Source: Trileptium ribeirensis (taxonomy: Eukaryota > Nematoda > Enoplea > Enoplida > Thoracostomopsidae). Taken from it: a DNA stretch of 64,000 bases. Shown here one piece after another: positions 34,981-47,400 of the stretch; position 1 is the first letter of the stretch; each line of letters opens with the position of its first letter. The stretch is from contig JASANE010001823.1 of assembly GCA_030248225.1 (NCBI GenBank), forward strand, positions 1 to 64,000, given 5' to 3'. Below the pieces are notes generated by a model. The model did no database searches and was not told the DNA's origin. It was given only the letters and a program-made list of their open reading frames with translations. The position numbers were made by a program, and so were the translations under genes.

Positions 34981-36142
34981 GTTAATAAAGTCGTCGAGCG
35001 TGCTCTGGAGCTTCACGTACGCATCACAGTGGTCTTAATTTCTGCTGTTTTAATTTTTGTTTGGAGACTCTGGAGACTTAATTTTTGTTTTTGTTGCTCT
35101 CTGCATGGTGAAAATTTGTAACCAACCATGACAAAATTTTTGGGTTGCAAATGAGTATACTCTCAGTCCGCTTCCCCTAACGGCAGGAAACTAGTTTAGC
35201 CACATTCTTTATAGCTTCGATAGCAATTTCCGTTTGTCATTCTGCGTTCTCGCGGCTAACAGCTAACTAAGTCGGTTTATCACACTACAAGAATCATCTA
35301 GCCAACTTAGAGCTTATATATATATAGGCTGGAATGCAAAGCGAATTTGATACGTGTTAAGTAAAGATAAATATGTACGCATAGGTCGTTAACGAATGCC
35401 ATTTCTTTCCCGTTTGTTTAAATCGAATATAATAAGCGATATGACATTTGTAGCATTAGATTAGAATATTCCCGTTACACGTTTCGATACTAATAAGGTC
35501 AGGATTTACCACATTCTGCTGCAAATCTATTTGGTTTTGCTATGCTTTGGCAGAATATATTTACAGTACAGGTGGGTTGTGACGTTTCATAGCTTTTGCA
35601 CTACAAATATTAGGTAATCTAGAGCTCAGTGAGGCAATTCCATGTTGGGTACTGTGCACAAATATACTGATTCTCGTCGAATTCATCAATACCGAAAACT
35701 TAAGTAGACTCATTTTAGCACTGAGCATGCAGCTAAGTTGAAAACATGCTAAAATTTGCGTATTTCATTGAACCAAAATTTAGTATTTTAACCCCAGCAC
35801 CATCCTGCAACATACCCAACATCAACAAATATCAACAGAGTGTGTTTTTCTTCAACTGTTTATACCTCGCGTGAACTTGGTCAGGTATCAATGATCTTGC
35901 TTAATAATCATTTTAGGTGGATTTCCACCTGTTCGACATGGTATAATACGGTGTCTAACGGTTTATAACGCGGGGGAGTATATAATATTTATGTACCTAA
36001 TTTATATTTCATTTAAGATTTTCCACTAATTGCGTTCTGGAGCATTAGCAGTAATCTGGTGTGTTCACTGCGAATCCTCTTAGGGTACCATAGGCCCCAG
36101 TTGTATGAATGGGTGTGTTGGTACTGTGCTTGTTATGGATAC
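34981..36142. other. no gene recognised
   Basis: AT-rich and without coding signals or evident repeats. Confidence 0.5.
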
Positions 36143-36205
36143 GCGTGGTTAGCCGAACGGCTCTATAGGATTAAATTTTTGTGACTAAGGGTTTTGATTT
36201 CCCCG
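36143..36205 (+). repeat. tRNA-derived SINE-like head, tentative
   Basis: TAGCCGAACGG matches an A box and GGGTTTTGATTTCCC resembles a B box with two extra bases, at about the right spacing (41 bp). GCGTGGT precedes the A box as in leucine tRNAs. No A-rich tail or target duplication was identified. Confidence 0.35.
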
Positions 36206-38302
36206 TCCAGATTTTGTTTCAGATGCTAGTACTTGCAGAATGCTGTCGGACCTGTTAGGTTAAATTTTATGTAATCAACCCTCGTGACTGCACATCAATA
36301 ATTATTATTGCGAGAACCAGCTAAAGCTATTTCAAGTTCATAAAAATTGTTGAATTTAGCTTTTTGCATCTATTAATTTAAGTACACATAGTCTGGTTTC
36401 TCCAAATAGGGAAAGAAAACTCCAAGTCTTTCGATCTTCTCTTATGTTCCCCTCAGGTCATGTCCACAGGTAAATTTTGGACTTCCTTTGGTTTACCAGA
36501 TACTTTCCTGCACGACTAAAAACTACCAAGTTTTATGGATGAGATTAAAACATACGAATTTTTCCGTATTTTGACTAAAAATCCCCCAATTTTCGCCTGT
36601 GGGGGCTAAAATTGTTAATATTTCCACTTTTTAAAGCATGGTTTTGCAAGCAGTGACCAAATTCCACATTTTTTCCGCTTTCTGACAGTTAGAAATTTTT
36701 CTTTCCATCCCGTTTAACCGAGGAGAGTCGCCCCTCAGGTTTTTTCTGTTCCACCCAGTTCCGATCTGGGGGCGCACCATGTCATGTACCCAGGTGTAAT
36801 TTTGGTAGTTTAGAATAGCCAGCTAGTATTATATATAGTATTTATTACAGAAGAATTACTACATGATCATAGATTTTAATGGCGTTTGGCTTGTATGCAT
36901 TGCTTGAAGCATCTTTATTGCTTGTCAATGCTGTTGCTATATTACACGAAGAACGTTTTTTGTCCAAATATTTTGGTAAGTGCACAGCAATTGTGAGTCT
37001 ATTTTCCATTTGAATTTCGTTATATATATACGTTAACGAATTATTTGTGGTAGCCCTACCGTTCCACGCGTTCTGACAGTGAAACTGTTTCATGAAATGT
37101 CTCTCAACGTTTATTCTCCGTCACTGAAAGTTCTTAAAGTTAAAAAACAAAGTTCTTAAACAAAAAAACTCGAACAAAACAAAACAAACTGAATGTTCTT
37201 AAACTTAAGTTTAAGTTTGAAAGTTTTTTTACATTATGAAAGTTCTAAATCTTTTCAAGCTCGTGAATCAATATTTCTACTATTGGAGTACTTAGCGTGT
37301 TAATCATGTTCTACAGCATATCCAAATCTCACTCGTATCTTTGTGAAATTTTCTGGGTAATATATAATGTATTATTTTGAACATTTTTAATTTTGTTTTC
37401 TGTACATGCCCCGGGGCCTCTAGCAAGATCGTAAATTTCGGGTTTATAGCGAGCAAGACATAAGTGTGTGGAGAACTCAAATAGACATCGTAGTCACAGG
37501 TAAACAAATTCCTTATTTTATGGCAAAACGGTCTACTGCTTCTACTAATTGACGGAAACAGATTAAAATTAAATTTCAGCAGTTACTGTGTCAGCAACAT
37601 TATCAAAATCCTATTCTCGTTACTGTATTTTTCGTCGACTACCTAAGCATTTCGGGATCAGAGCTGGATTAGTAAGGAGGTCATAGCAGGTCGAACATGG
37701 GTTGTTGTTCCTTCCCCTTAGTCCCGAAAATGGACGATTGGTTACGGCCGCGGGGGTGGCCTATAAAGTTTTGACATTAGTTGCATATATGCTTATGTAA
37801 AGCTGTGCTTAGTTGTCATTAAGCAAAACCTCTTCGCATTTACATATATATATTGCAAACTTGTAATATGTATTGCATACTTGACACTTGTATTCATAAA
37901 TTTCGTAGCTTATATATAGTTCCCTCAAATAGTTTTTAGCAGCAAAAATCGTAAAAATTTATTTTTTCTCCGTTTGTGGACATCACAACTTGTTACCGGA
38001 TGTATTGATTTTCAGAAGTTTTTTTATTTGATCATAAAATCAGTTCATCTGTGCCTTTTCACTATACACTAAACCCGCCGACCACGTCTTCGGTGTCAAA
38101 ATGGGCCACAAAGAGGCCAAGGGTCACTTTTTTTAAAAGTTGGGCGTTATTACGCATTTTTGTCACAGCTGCCATTTTCGCACTAAGAGCCAATGTGTAA
38201 CAAAATACCCCAAAAAGTTAAAATTTAAAAATTTTTACAGAGCCAGTTTTTTGCTTTTGAAGTGAACTATGGGATTATAATGTTATTTTAAGCCATAATT
38301 AT
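36206..38302. other. no gene recognised
   Basis: AT-rich. A short simple stretch at 37125..37225 repeats AAGTTCTTAAA and AACAAAA. No gene signals. Confidence 0.5.
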
Positions 38303-38747
38303 TAAACAAGTTGGATTCATTGTTTTAACAGCATACTGGCTGTGTTATTTACTTTTCACGGTGCCGGAGCACAACTTGATAAATTTTGGTATCAAAAATT
38401 AACAAATTTCTCCAATTTTCGAATATAGATGTATTTTGGTTAATCGAACTGTCTATTTGGTTTAGGGTTTAGGAATTCCTAAATACGATAAAATCAATTG
38501 TATTTGCGTGGTATACATCCAATAAGACAACTCTTAGGAGCCCTAATACGTAAAATCACTTCAAATTATAATTTTTCTTAAATTTGTGGTTTATAAATTT
38601 TGAAAGTTTTTGTCTTTTTGGTTGTTGAAAGAAGAAATAAAGAGTTCTTCCGTTTAGACATATCTAAAATAACCGTGACTACCATTGAAGTATTGCCGAT
38701 GTATAATTGTTATCATGGGAGTTTGAGCGGGCTTAGGGACCTGAATT
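38303..38747 (+). repeat. dispersed repeat, copy 1
   Basis: About 445 bp collinear with 47444..47871 in the same orientation. Shared blocks include TTTCATTGTTTTAAC/ATTCATTGTTTTAAC, CAATATAGATGTAT/GAATATAGATGTAT, TTTTTGTCTTTTT and GGTGTATAATTATT/GATGTATAATTGTT. No coding potential. The start (AAACAAGTTGG.TTCATT) also occurs at 60385. Confidence 0.75.
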
Positions 38748-38878
38748 TAGAGAAGCCATACTAGGTTCTTTTCCCCTCGCTTTGCGAATTATAAGTGAAG
38801 GTTAATAATGGATTCATATATTGTAGCAAAGTATTTTGGATATATACGTTATTTGCCAAGCCGCTCGCTTTATATATA

Positions 38879-40775
38879 CAGCTTTCACAGAAAAATGCGG
38901 TCAAAAACCGGACAGTTTTATCTCTTACGGCCGCTTAAGAGACAAAAATCTCTTAAGGCTGGCTGTATAATATTTTAGTTTCATATAGATAGCTATAGGG
39001 CATTTTTGTCTCTTATAGTGAATTGGAAGTTATTTTAATCACTTACAGACAACTGTAAGATATTTAAGTCTCTTACAGCCGTCTGTAAGAGATTTTTGTC
39101 TTTTAGAGCTGGCCACAAGACAAAAGTCTGACGATACTGGCGATACGAGATAAAAATATCTTAAGGACAGTTACAACAGTTTTTAGTTTGTTATGCGTTG
39201 CTGTTAAAGACAAAAGTCTCTTAAAGCCAACCGTAAGAGACTTCAAATCCTTACGGATAGCTGAAAGAGACATTTGTCTCTTACAGCTGGTTATAAAAGA
39301 CAATAGTTTCTTGAAGCTAGCCGAAAGAGACAAAAATCTGTTACGACTAAGTGAAAGAGATTTATATCTGTTGTAGCTCGCTGTTTGTGATATGTGTTTC
39401 GGGCATTTGTAACAGACAAAAGTCTCTTATGGCACGCTGTAAAAGACAATTCGTACAGCTTTTTACTATATAAATTTTTTATGGCCGGTTATTGGGTTTA
39501 TTATCGGATTGGGTTATTGACATTGGTTCCCCCTCCAGTTTGACATTGATGCCCCCCTCCAGCTTGATATTGGTGCCCCACGACTCTAGTTTGATATTCG
39601 TGCATCCCTCCGGTTTGATATTGGTGCCACCCACCAGTTTGTTATTGGTGCCCCCCTCCAGTTTGATATTTGCGTCTTCTCCAGTTCGATACTGGTGCCC
39701 CCTTAAGTTTGATATTAGTGTCCCTCCAATTTTGTACTGGTGCTCTCCTCCAGCTGGATATAGGTTCCTCTCCAGATTGATATTGGTGCCGCCCTCCAAA
39801 TTGATATTAATGCCCCTGTCTAGTTTGATATTGGTGCCCGACTCCAGTTTGATATTGGTAGCACAACCAGTTTGATATTGGTGCACCCTCCAGTTTGATA
39901 TTATTGCCCCTCTAGTTCGACATTGGTGCCCACTCCAGTTTGATATTGGTCTGCCTCCAGATCGATATTGATACAACCTTCAGTTTGATATTGGTGCCCG
40001 ACAACCTTCAGTTTGATATTGGTGCCCGCCTTCAGTTTGATATTGGTGCCCCCCTTCAGTTAGATTTTGGTACCTCTTTGGTTCGATATTGGTGCCCCTC
40101 TCCAGTTTTATATTGGTGTCCCCCTCCAGTTAGACATAGATGTCCCTTCCAGTTTGACATTGGTGCCCCCCTCGAGTTTGATATTGGTGTCCTCCGACTC
40201 CAGTTTGATATTGCTGCACCCTTCTAGTTTGATATTGGTGTTGATTCTCTCCAGCCCGAGACAGACACAAATCTTTAAAAGCATAGATCTCTTTCACTTA
40301 GCCGTAACAGATCTTTGTCTCTTTCGGCTAGCTGCAAGAAACTATTGCCTTTTATTACCAGCTGTAAGAGACAAATGTCTCTTACAACTATCCGTAAGGT
40401 TTTGAAGTCTCTTACGGTTGGCTGTGAGAGGCTTGTCTTTAACAGCAATGCATTACAAACTAAAATCTGTTATAACTGCCCTTAAGATATTTTTATCTCG
40501 TATCGCCAGTCTTTAAAGACTTTTATCCCTTGTGGCCAGCTCTAAAAGACAAAAATCTCTTACAGACGGCTGTAACAAACTAATATACCTTACAGTTGTC
40601 TGTAACAGATTAGAATATATATCTTACAATTGACTATAAGAGACAAAAGTGTCTTATAGCTGTCTATATGAAATTAAAATATTATACAGCCAGTCTTAAG
40701 AGATTTTTGTTTCTTACGGACGGCCATAAAAGACAAAACTGCCCGATGTTTGCACGCATTTTTCTGTGAAAGCTG
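38879..40775. mobile_element. foldback-type element with repeat-built inverted arms
   Basis: The left end CAGCTTTCACAGAAAAATGC at 38879 is matched inverted at 40775. Arms of about 500-600 bp (38879..39480 and 40255..40775) are inverted copies of each other and are themselves made of tandem units of about 35 bp containing the palindrome AAGAGACAAAAATCTCTT or variants. The loop between them (39490..40255) is a separate minisatellite. No transposase is encoded. This architecture is known from Drosophila Foldback/Galileo elements. I found no clear target-site duplication (flanks TATATATA and CATTATTG). Confidence 0.8.
39490..40255 (+). repeat. minisatellite core of the foldback element, about 30-bp unit
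   Basis: About 25 units built on CCAGTTTGATATTGGTGCCC, varying from about 24 to 36 bp, with C-rich spacers. Open frames across it on both strands have Ile/Leu/Pro- or Gly/Asn-rich repeats and reflect the repeat, not a gene. Confidence 0.85.
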
Positions 40776-41410
40776 CATTATTGATGACGGTGATTGGTAT
40801 GTTCGATGGTGTTTGGTGGTTTCTACCGATCTTTATCGATAGGGAGAAGTGGGGAGCTGGGAGTCTATTCCTAATAATGGTCAAATTTCGTGGTCACTAG
40901 ATTAAGATCAAGACTTGTACGCATAGGGTTATTTAATCGCCATATCTGTAGAATATTCACTAAAGTTTTGAGGAACGGATTCATAGACAAACTAAAAATT
41001 TAACGAGTTGAAGTTGGGAACTTGAGAACTTGTGGGGCCGAGACGAAGCACGGTGGTGTCAGCCTTGACGTTGACAGTGCTATATTGCCAATTACATAAG
41101 TAAGCTCAGTGCGTAAATAACTTGTGTTGTTTTGTTTTTGCAGGGTCATCTTCATCGTCGTCGTACACCTTTCAAGACCCGCCGTCTGGATCTGTAAAAA
41201 CTCAGCTGTTAACACTCGTTCGTTCAGTTCGAACTGTTCTTCGTGTTCCGCTGATATTTGTTAATATTTTTGTCATTGCCGTCAAGCTAATCCTGGGATA
41301 ATAAACTCTGCAGTGATTGACATTGTTGATACTATTTGAAGACATCCAAAAGACATTTTTTGAATAATATTCCCAACTATAGACTTCTAACCGAAAGCTG
41401 TGTTCGCAAT

Positions 41411-44400
41411 ATGGCTCAGGATATATATGCACTTGAATATCCGACTCTGAAAGTCCCATACGAATTGCTGAATAAAAATTATCGTGGGACCCAAAAAGCA
41501 GTAGATAAAGAAATTTGCAACGTCAATAGAGCGTCAAACGATTTGGCCAACGGCTTGCAACAAGTTGATAGTAACGGGGTTAAAGTTGGGCAGGTAAGAA
41601 TAGTTGTTGTTCGAGTTGGAGCGTTTCAAATTCAATATTGCTCAGAGACTACGACCTGCGCGGGCTCACTGTATGTGATTCAATTTCGATCCGATGTGAT
41701 GGATTTTAAAACGGAGCGATCCCCAGGACCGGACAAGTGAACCGTATTGTAAAGGCAGCGTAGGAAGGAAATCTGATTTAATAAATGTTTACTTTATTTT
41801 TCACGAAAGACTCAGCTTCATAAAAATTACTCTCCTATGATTTATATGTGTCTAATCGCACTTGTGCTGTATAAATACATCGTAGTTTTTTTAAATAGTA
41901 AACGAAAAAGCGTAAGCGGTCGGCCATACAAAAATGGAAAAAATAAAATCAGAACCAAGCTACTGGCATTTTGAGGCAACGGTCAGCAGCTATTATTAAG
42001 TTGTTTTAAAGACAATTTCTTAAAGATATGCTAAATAACACATATAGCGAGTCGAGACCGATGTTTTAGCCGACAAAACATTTATCTATTGTTATGATAA
42101 CGTGAAATAAATATGAACAGAAGCATTCCGGGTTGGTCTCTTGACTCTCCGTGTCAGTTTTGAGTTTTGTATTAATCAGTGGTATTTCGACAAGACTATT
42201 GTGATGCATCTTTCGTCTGCGGGCTAATGCTGAGAACATCACTGTCGACTATGATAATGTTTTCAGGTGTTTTCTTAGATACCGTGGGTAGTAGGACCTT
42301 GTGTTATTCAGCCCGAATTGTAATTTTTAAATAGAGGTTTCTTAAAAAGAAGCCACTATGAGTTGATGCGACTGTTTACATCGAAGACGCTGTTTTACAG
42401 CCATGTTTTCTATGGCTTCTTGAAGAGGGGTGGTTTTTGCCGTTGATTCGAGGTAACGTTGCTTTAGGCGGACGATTTTGATATATATGAATTGGTTAGA
42501 CGAACGTCACTGCATTTGAGCATCGCCGATTTAATTGGAAACCCCAAATACTTACATTTTCAAAACTGTATAATATTTCTGGGTTTTCTCGTTTTTTCAC
42601 CATAAACCAAATTTATGATACCCTATTATATAGATATTGCTCTGAAAATGTTTGTACATATATAGAGTGGGACTAGTTTTGCTCGTAAAATCGTCGAAAT
42701 ATATTTGGATTTTTTTGGTGTTCACCGATTTTTGCTTTCTAATTTGTCAGTAGATTTTTAGATTATCTTCATTAGATAGGTTCTTTATTTCCGACTTCAG
42801 TTTTTAATGTTGCAGCTTGTCATGCAGACGAGTAAATTAAATAAGACAATCGTATAGTGTCGTGTTTATAAGTGTGCTTATGGGATCCATCTTAACAAAC
42901 TAAGATTAATGACCATAGTAGTCCTAGTTTGGTCATTTGTAACGGTTCTAGTATCTTCTGAGCCATGACATAACGGACATAAGTTACAAATATTGGTGCA
43001 CAAGTATATAATCAAATGAATCTTGTAAATTTGTATCTCAAATCCTTAATTGAGCTGAAATTATGAGTAGCATTCTAGTATATCATCGTTTTCGGTTTTA
43101 TCTGGAAAAGTGTATTGGCAGGCAAAATTTCCACCATTGCAACGATTGGTAGGAATTTAGAACATTAATATATGACGAGGCTACGCGTAGGCGTTGCTTG
43201 TTGACTTACATTTTTATTACAGATAAACGCATGGCTTGATAGCCTCATCGAAGGCGTCTCAACGTTGAAGCAAAAATTGATCGAAGGTGCAAGTTCCGAA
43301 CTTGAAAACGCTCATCAGCTCAAATTTCGGCTTCAACATCTTCAAATCGGTGCTACTTCCAGTGGAGGGTCTCCGGGTTCGCCGCCAAGTAAGTAGATAA
43401 AGTTAAAATTTGCTTTAGGTATTCTACTGAATTCATCGGAAGCTTTGTCGAAATTTGTCCTCATTTAGATTATTTATTCCACAGCGGGGACTTAATTTGT
43501 CCGGTCGGGATGCAGGCCTGCGTATGAGTACCACAGGCGGTGGATGATCTTGATTGATGTGTTTCTACTGTTGTAATTACTGATTCGACTGATTTTCTGG
43601 ATCATAAACAACTGGTAGGAATGCAAGTTTTGCGCATGTACTTAACCAGTTGCTGCTTATGGATTTTGAATTATACTTCCACTGGACCTCGGTCTTGAAA
43701 ACTCTCTTTTGCTATCCAGTGCAGGGCACACTTTCATGATTTGTATGGTAGTTTGACTCCGTTCTCGAACGTGGAGCTTCTTGAAGAATACAAAGTGAGA
43801 TTAAGACCTCATCAAATTCTGATCTAAATGTTCGAAAACTTTACAATTTGGAATTTTCATAGATCAGTTTGAATAACTATGTGGCATATGCCACCCAAAT
43901 GCAACAAGGATTCCATGTGTATTTACTATACTTAGTGCTTCTTTTATAGGTACCACTGAGCTCCAGCAATGGAAAAAGACTCGCACAAATCGAATGTTGG
44001 TAGAATATTTGTTGCGTTCGAACTATCACGAGACGGCAACGCAATTCGGTATATAATTTAATAATTTTTAGCAAGCGAGCGTGGAGTTGAGCAAGGTTAC
44101 TTTCATCTACTAGTCATGTGTAATCACTTGTAACAAGTTTTGTGTTTTATGTATATACCACCCTAAAACCTCCGGGATTCCTGATGCTCTATAATGATAT
44201 TCTCATAGAAATTATATCACACCACCTACATATTATTCATGTCGTAAAATTTATAATAGCTTATATGAGGCACAGAAAACGACGCATAACCAAATAGTGA
44301 CTATAGGCGAAATTCCTGTAAGTCGAGTTAGCCGATAGTCTGCGTTAAGTGAAATATATGATCTAGTGTACCGTCAGTGGTAGAAGGTTTAGGCATTGTA

Positions 44401-47400
44401 CGATTTGATAGAAAATCTGTCAAATGAATTCGCGTCGTAATCACTTGGCTCGATGCTATCAATAGATAGACAGGGCTATAGTCTGGAAATCGGGTTCGTC
44501 CACCCGAAGCACAATGAAGACCTCACAAAAATTGTGAAATATCGTTCTGTGCTCTTGAAAATCAAAATACCGTACTCAGCATATCGAAAAACGTATATAT
44601 CGACCCAGATTTTCGAAGCTCCGTCTCCTCAGGGGCAGATGGTGGTCGGGAGAGGGCGGCACATTTTAGGGACTCAAAATATTCCTCAAAAATTAAGTAA
44701 AAGCTATACCAGTTGGCATTATATTTTTATTGTCTCTATTTTTGGCAATTTTTTGTCAATTTTAATCTTACTATTGCTACAGCAGCAGCAGTATATTTGG
44801 GTTGGATATAGGGAGGTCCGACTGTTGGGGGTTACCCCCCATCAGCGCGACATGGTCCCCTAGAATATATGCCATACCTGATTCCCTGGACGCAATACAA
44901 AACCCAAACAATGAAAACAGACTACATTTTGAAAATAGGGATTGTCGACTGTAAAACCAATTTAAACGTATATATATATAATGTAGTCAAATTCGATTCT
45001 AGATAACAAAACCGTCATATGTAGTGTTCTTGATAACCTAATGGCTTTCAGATGTAAAAACACGTAATAACATCTCTAAATGTGAAAAGTAGATATTTCT
45101 GGCAAAGGGTGAATGAACCATATTCGGGCGCACACCGGCCCAGTGTCCCACAAACTGTTTTGTGTAGCTTGATATGAAGATCTCGATATGATTGCTGTTT
45201 TTGACATGAAAAAGGTGTCGTGAGTTATAGGCTGCGAAACATTTGTAGCCATATCGCCAGTTCTGCTAAAATCTTTAAAACCCGTTTTTTGCCATGTTGA
45301 CATGGATGACGGAGTCTGTTGTGTTCAACTAAAGGGCACATCGTCATCACTTTTGCTATCGAACTCTATCCAACCAAGATGAGTTATTGAATGACCGGCG
45401 AACAAACAAATTTTACTATTTTACTCCTAGCACTCTCTGTGAAATCTCAGAAAGGCAATTGTGATTTGCGACCTCATTGGGAATCTGTTGTTGGTTTTTT
45501 TGCTAAATAGTATGTCGTCTGATTGCCATTTTTTCGTGCATAAAGTTTGATTTATCCTACTTTGTAATGGTAAACGGGCATATAAACGCATAAGACAAAA
45601 AGCATAATTTGGATTAGCGCCTGTAGTTTGTGCGTGGATTAGGCCGATTGATTTTTTGCGATCAGCAGCTTCTGCATTAAAAGTTTACATAGGTGTTGCT
45701 TTTTTGCTAAACATATGTAAATCCATTCCCATTCATTTTGCATTACAATTCCATCCTATTTTCCTTCAAACGCAACAGTACCAAGTATTTTTCATATCGT
45801 TTTGTATCTTCCAGGAAATTGAAATCCAAACGGGTGCAACAAAGACCTGTCATGAATTTTACCAAGTATTTTTTCATATTGCTTGTATCTTCCAGGAAAT
45901 TGAAATCCAAACGGGTGCAACAAAGACCTGTCATGAATTTTACCAAGTATTTTTCATATTGCTTGTATCTTCCAGGAAATTGAAATCCAAACGGGTGCAA
46001 CAAAGACCTGTCATGAATTTTACCAAGTATTTTTCATATTGCTTGTATCTTCCAGGAAATTGAAATCCAAATGGGTGCAACAAAGACCTGTCATGAATTT
46101 TACCAAGTATTTTTTCATATTGCTTGTATCTTCCAGGAAATTGAAATCCAAACGGGTGCAACAAAGACCTGTCATGAATTTTACCAAGTATTTTTTCATA
46201 TTGCTTGTATCTTCCAGGAAATTGAAATCCAAACGGGTGCAACATAGACCTGTCATGAATTTTACCAAGTATTTTTCATATTGCTTGTATCTTCCAGGAA
46301 ATTGAAATCCAAATGGGTGCAACAAAGACCTGTCATGAATTTTAAATATGGACACCTACATAATGATGAAATATATTTTTGACTCAGTACTTACGGACTG
46401 CTGTTTCCAAAATAGTTCCAGAGGCGGTTCTACGAATTCAGTATATAATTTTTCGGGCATCGAACTGTGACTTGCCAGTTCTGATCAGCTTGTGGCCCGC
46501 CATTTTTGATATCAAGCCCAGTAATGCGTTGCTGGTTTAGCTTTAAGCTGAGCACTAAGGCAATGGTACAAAAATATGTGGATTTGTATCGGGAAATAAT
46601 CTTTATTGCATATTGATGCGTGGTCAAAAAACTAGGTTTTGTATATCTATTAATTTATCCTGAAAGCAAGTATAATTGGAGGAACTAAATAGATTTTCTG
46701 TGAATATTGTTACAAGAAATATATGCAGTGTGTGCTAACGTGTCTAAATACTGTTGGCTCTCACCGGCTGCATGCGCAGATCACTAGCTATCTCTCCTTC
46801 ATCTCGTTTTAATAGTATAAACAAGTATTTCAATAGTTTATTCTGAACAAACAACAGATTAATAGTATTTTAGCAAGTTTTGTCTGCAAAGTTTATGCCG
46901 TTAATCGACGACAAGACGTTTAAAGTTTAATTTGTACAAGACGTCAGGGCTCGCAAGTTGTAACACAAATCCGATTCGCATGAATTTCTACAACGAAATC
47001 GTTATAGTTTTTTTCAGAGTGTCAGCGTCAAATTTTTCACAAGTACTGTGTTGGTAAGGGCACTAATGATTTTGTTTTCTATATCATTGCAGCGAAAGCA
47101 ACCGACGTCGAAGAGCTCACTAATAGCTCGATTCATACACGGGCGCGCTATATCGAAGAGTCACTGAAGTCGCATCGTACCGAGGCGGCGCTCGAGTGGT
47201 GTGTCGAAAATCGCTCCAAGTTGCGACGAATTCAGTCGAGCTTTGAAATGATGCTCCGGCAACAAGAATTTATTGAGCTCATTCGACAAGGTAAGTCGTA
47301 GTTAGATGGTTAGACGTAGTTGAAATTTATTTATAAGCGTCCCTACAGTTTCAACCAGAATTAAATGCTCAAAAATCGAACGAAGTTTCTTTTGATTTGC

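Noticed and set aside
39479..39976. Gly/Asn/Ile-rich repeat protein on the minus strand of the foldback core
   Set aside because: Frame produced by the minisatellite unit; interrupted and matched by equally long frames on the other strand.
41336..41410. Upstream in-frame Met of MAEA
   Set aside because: The extra 25 residues have no counterpart in the family, and Met 41411 gives the usual spacing to the conserved block.
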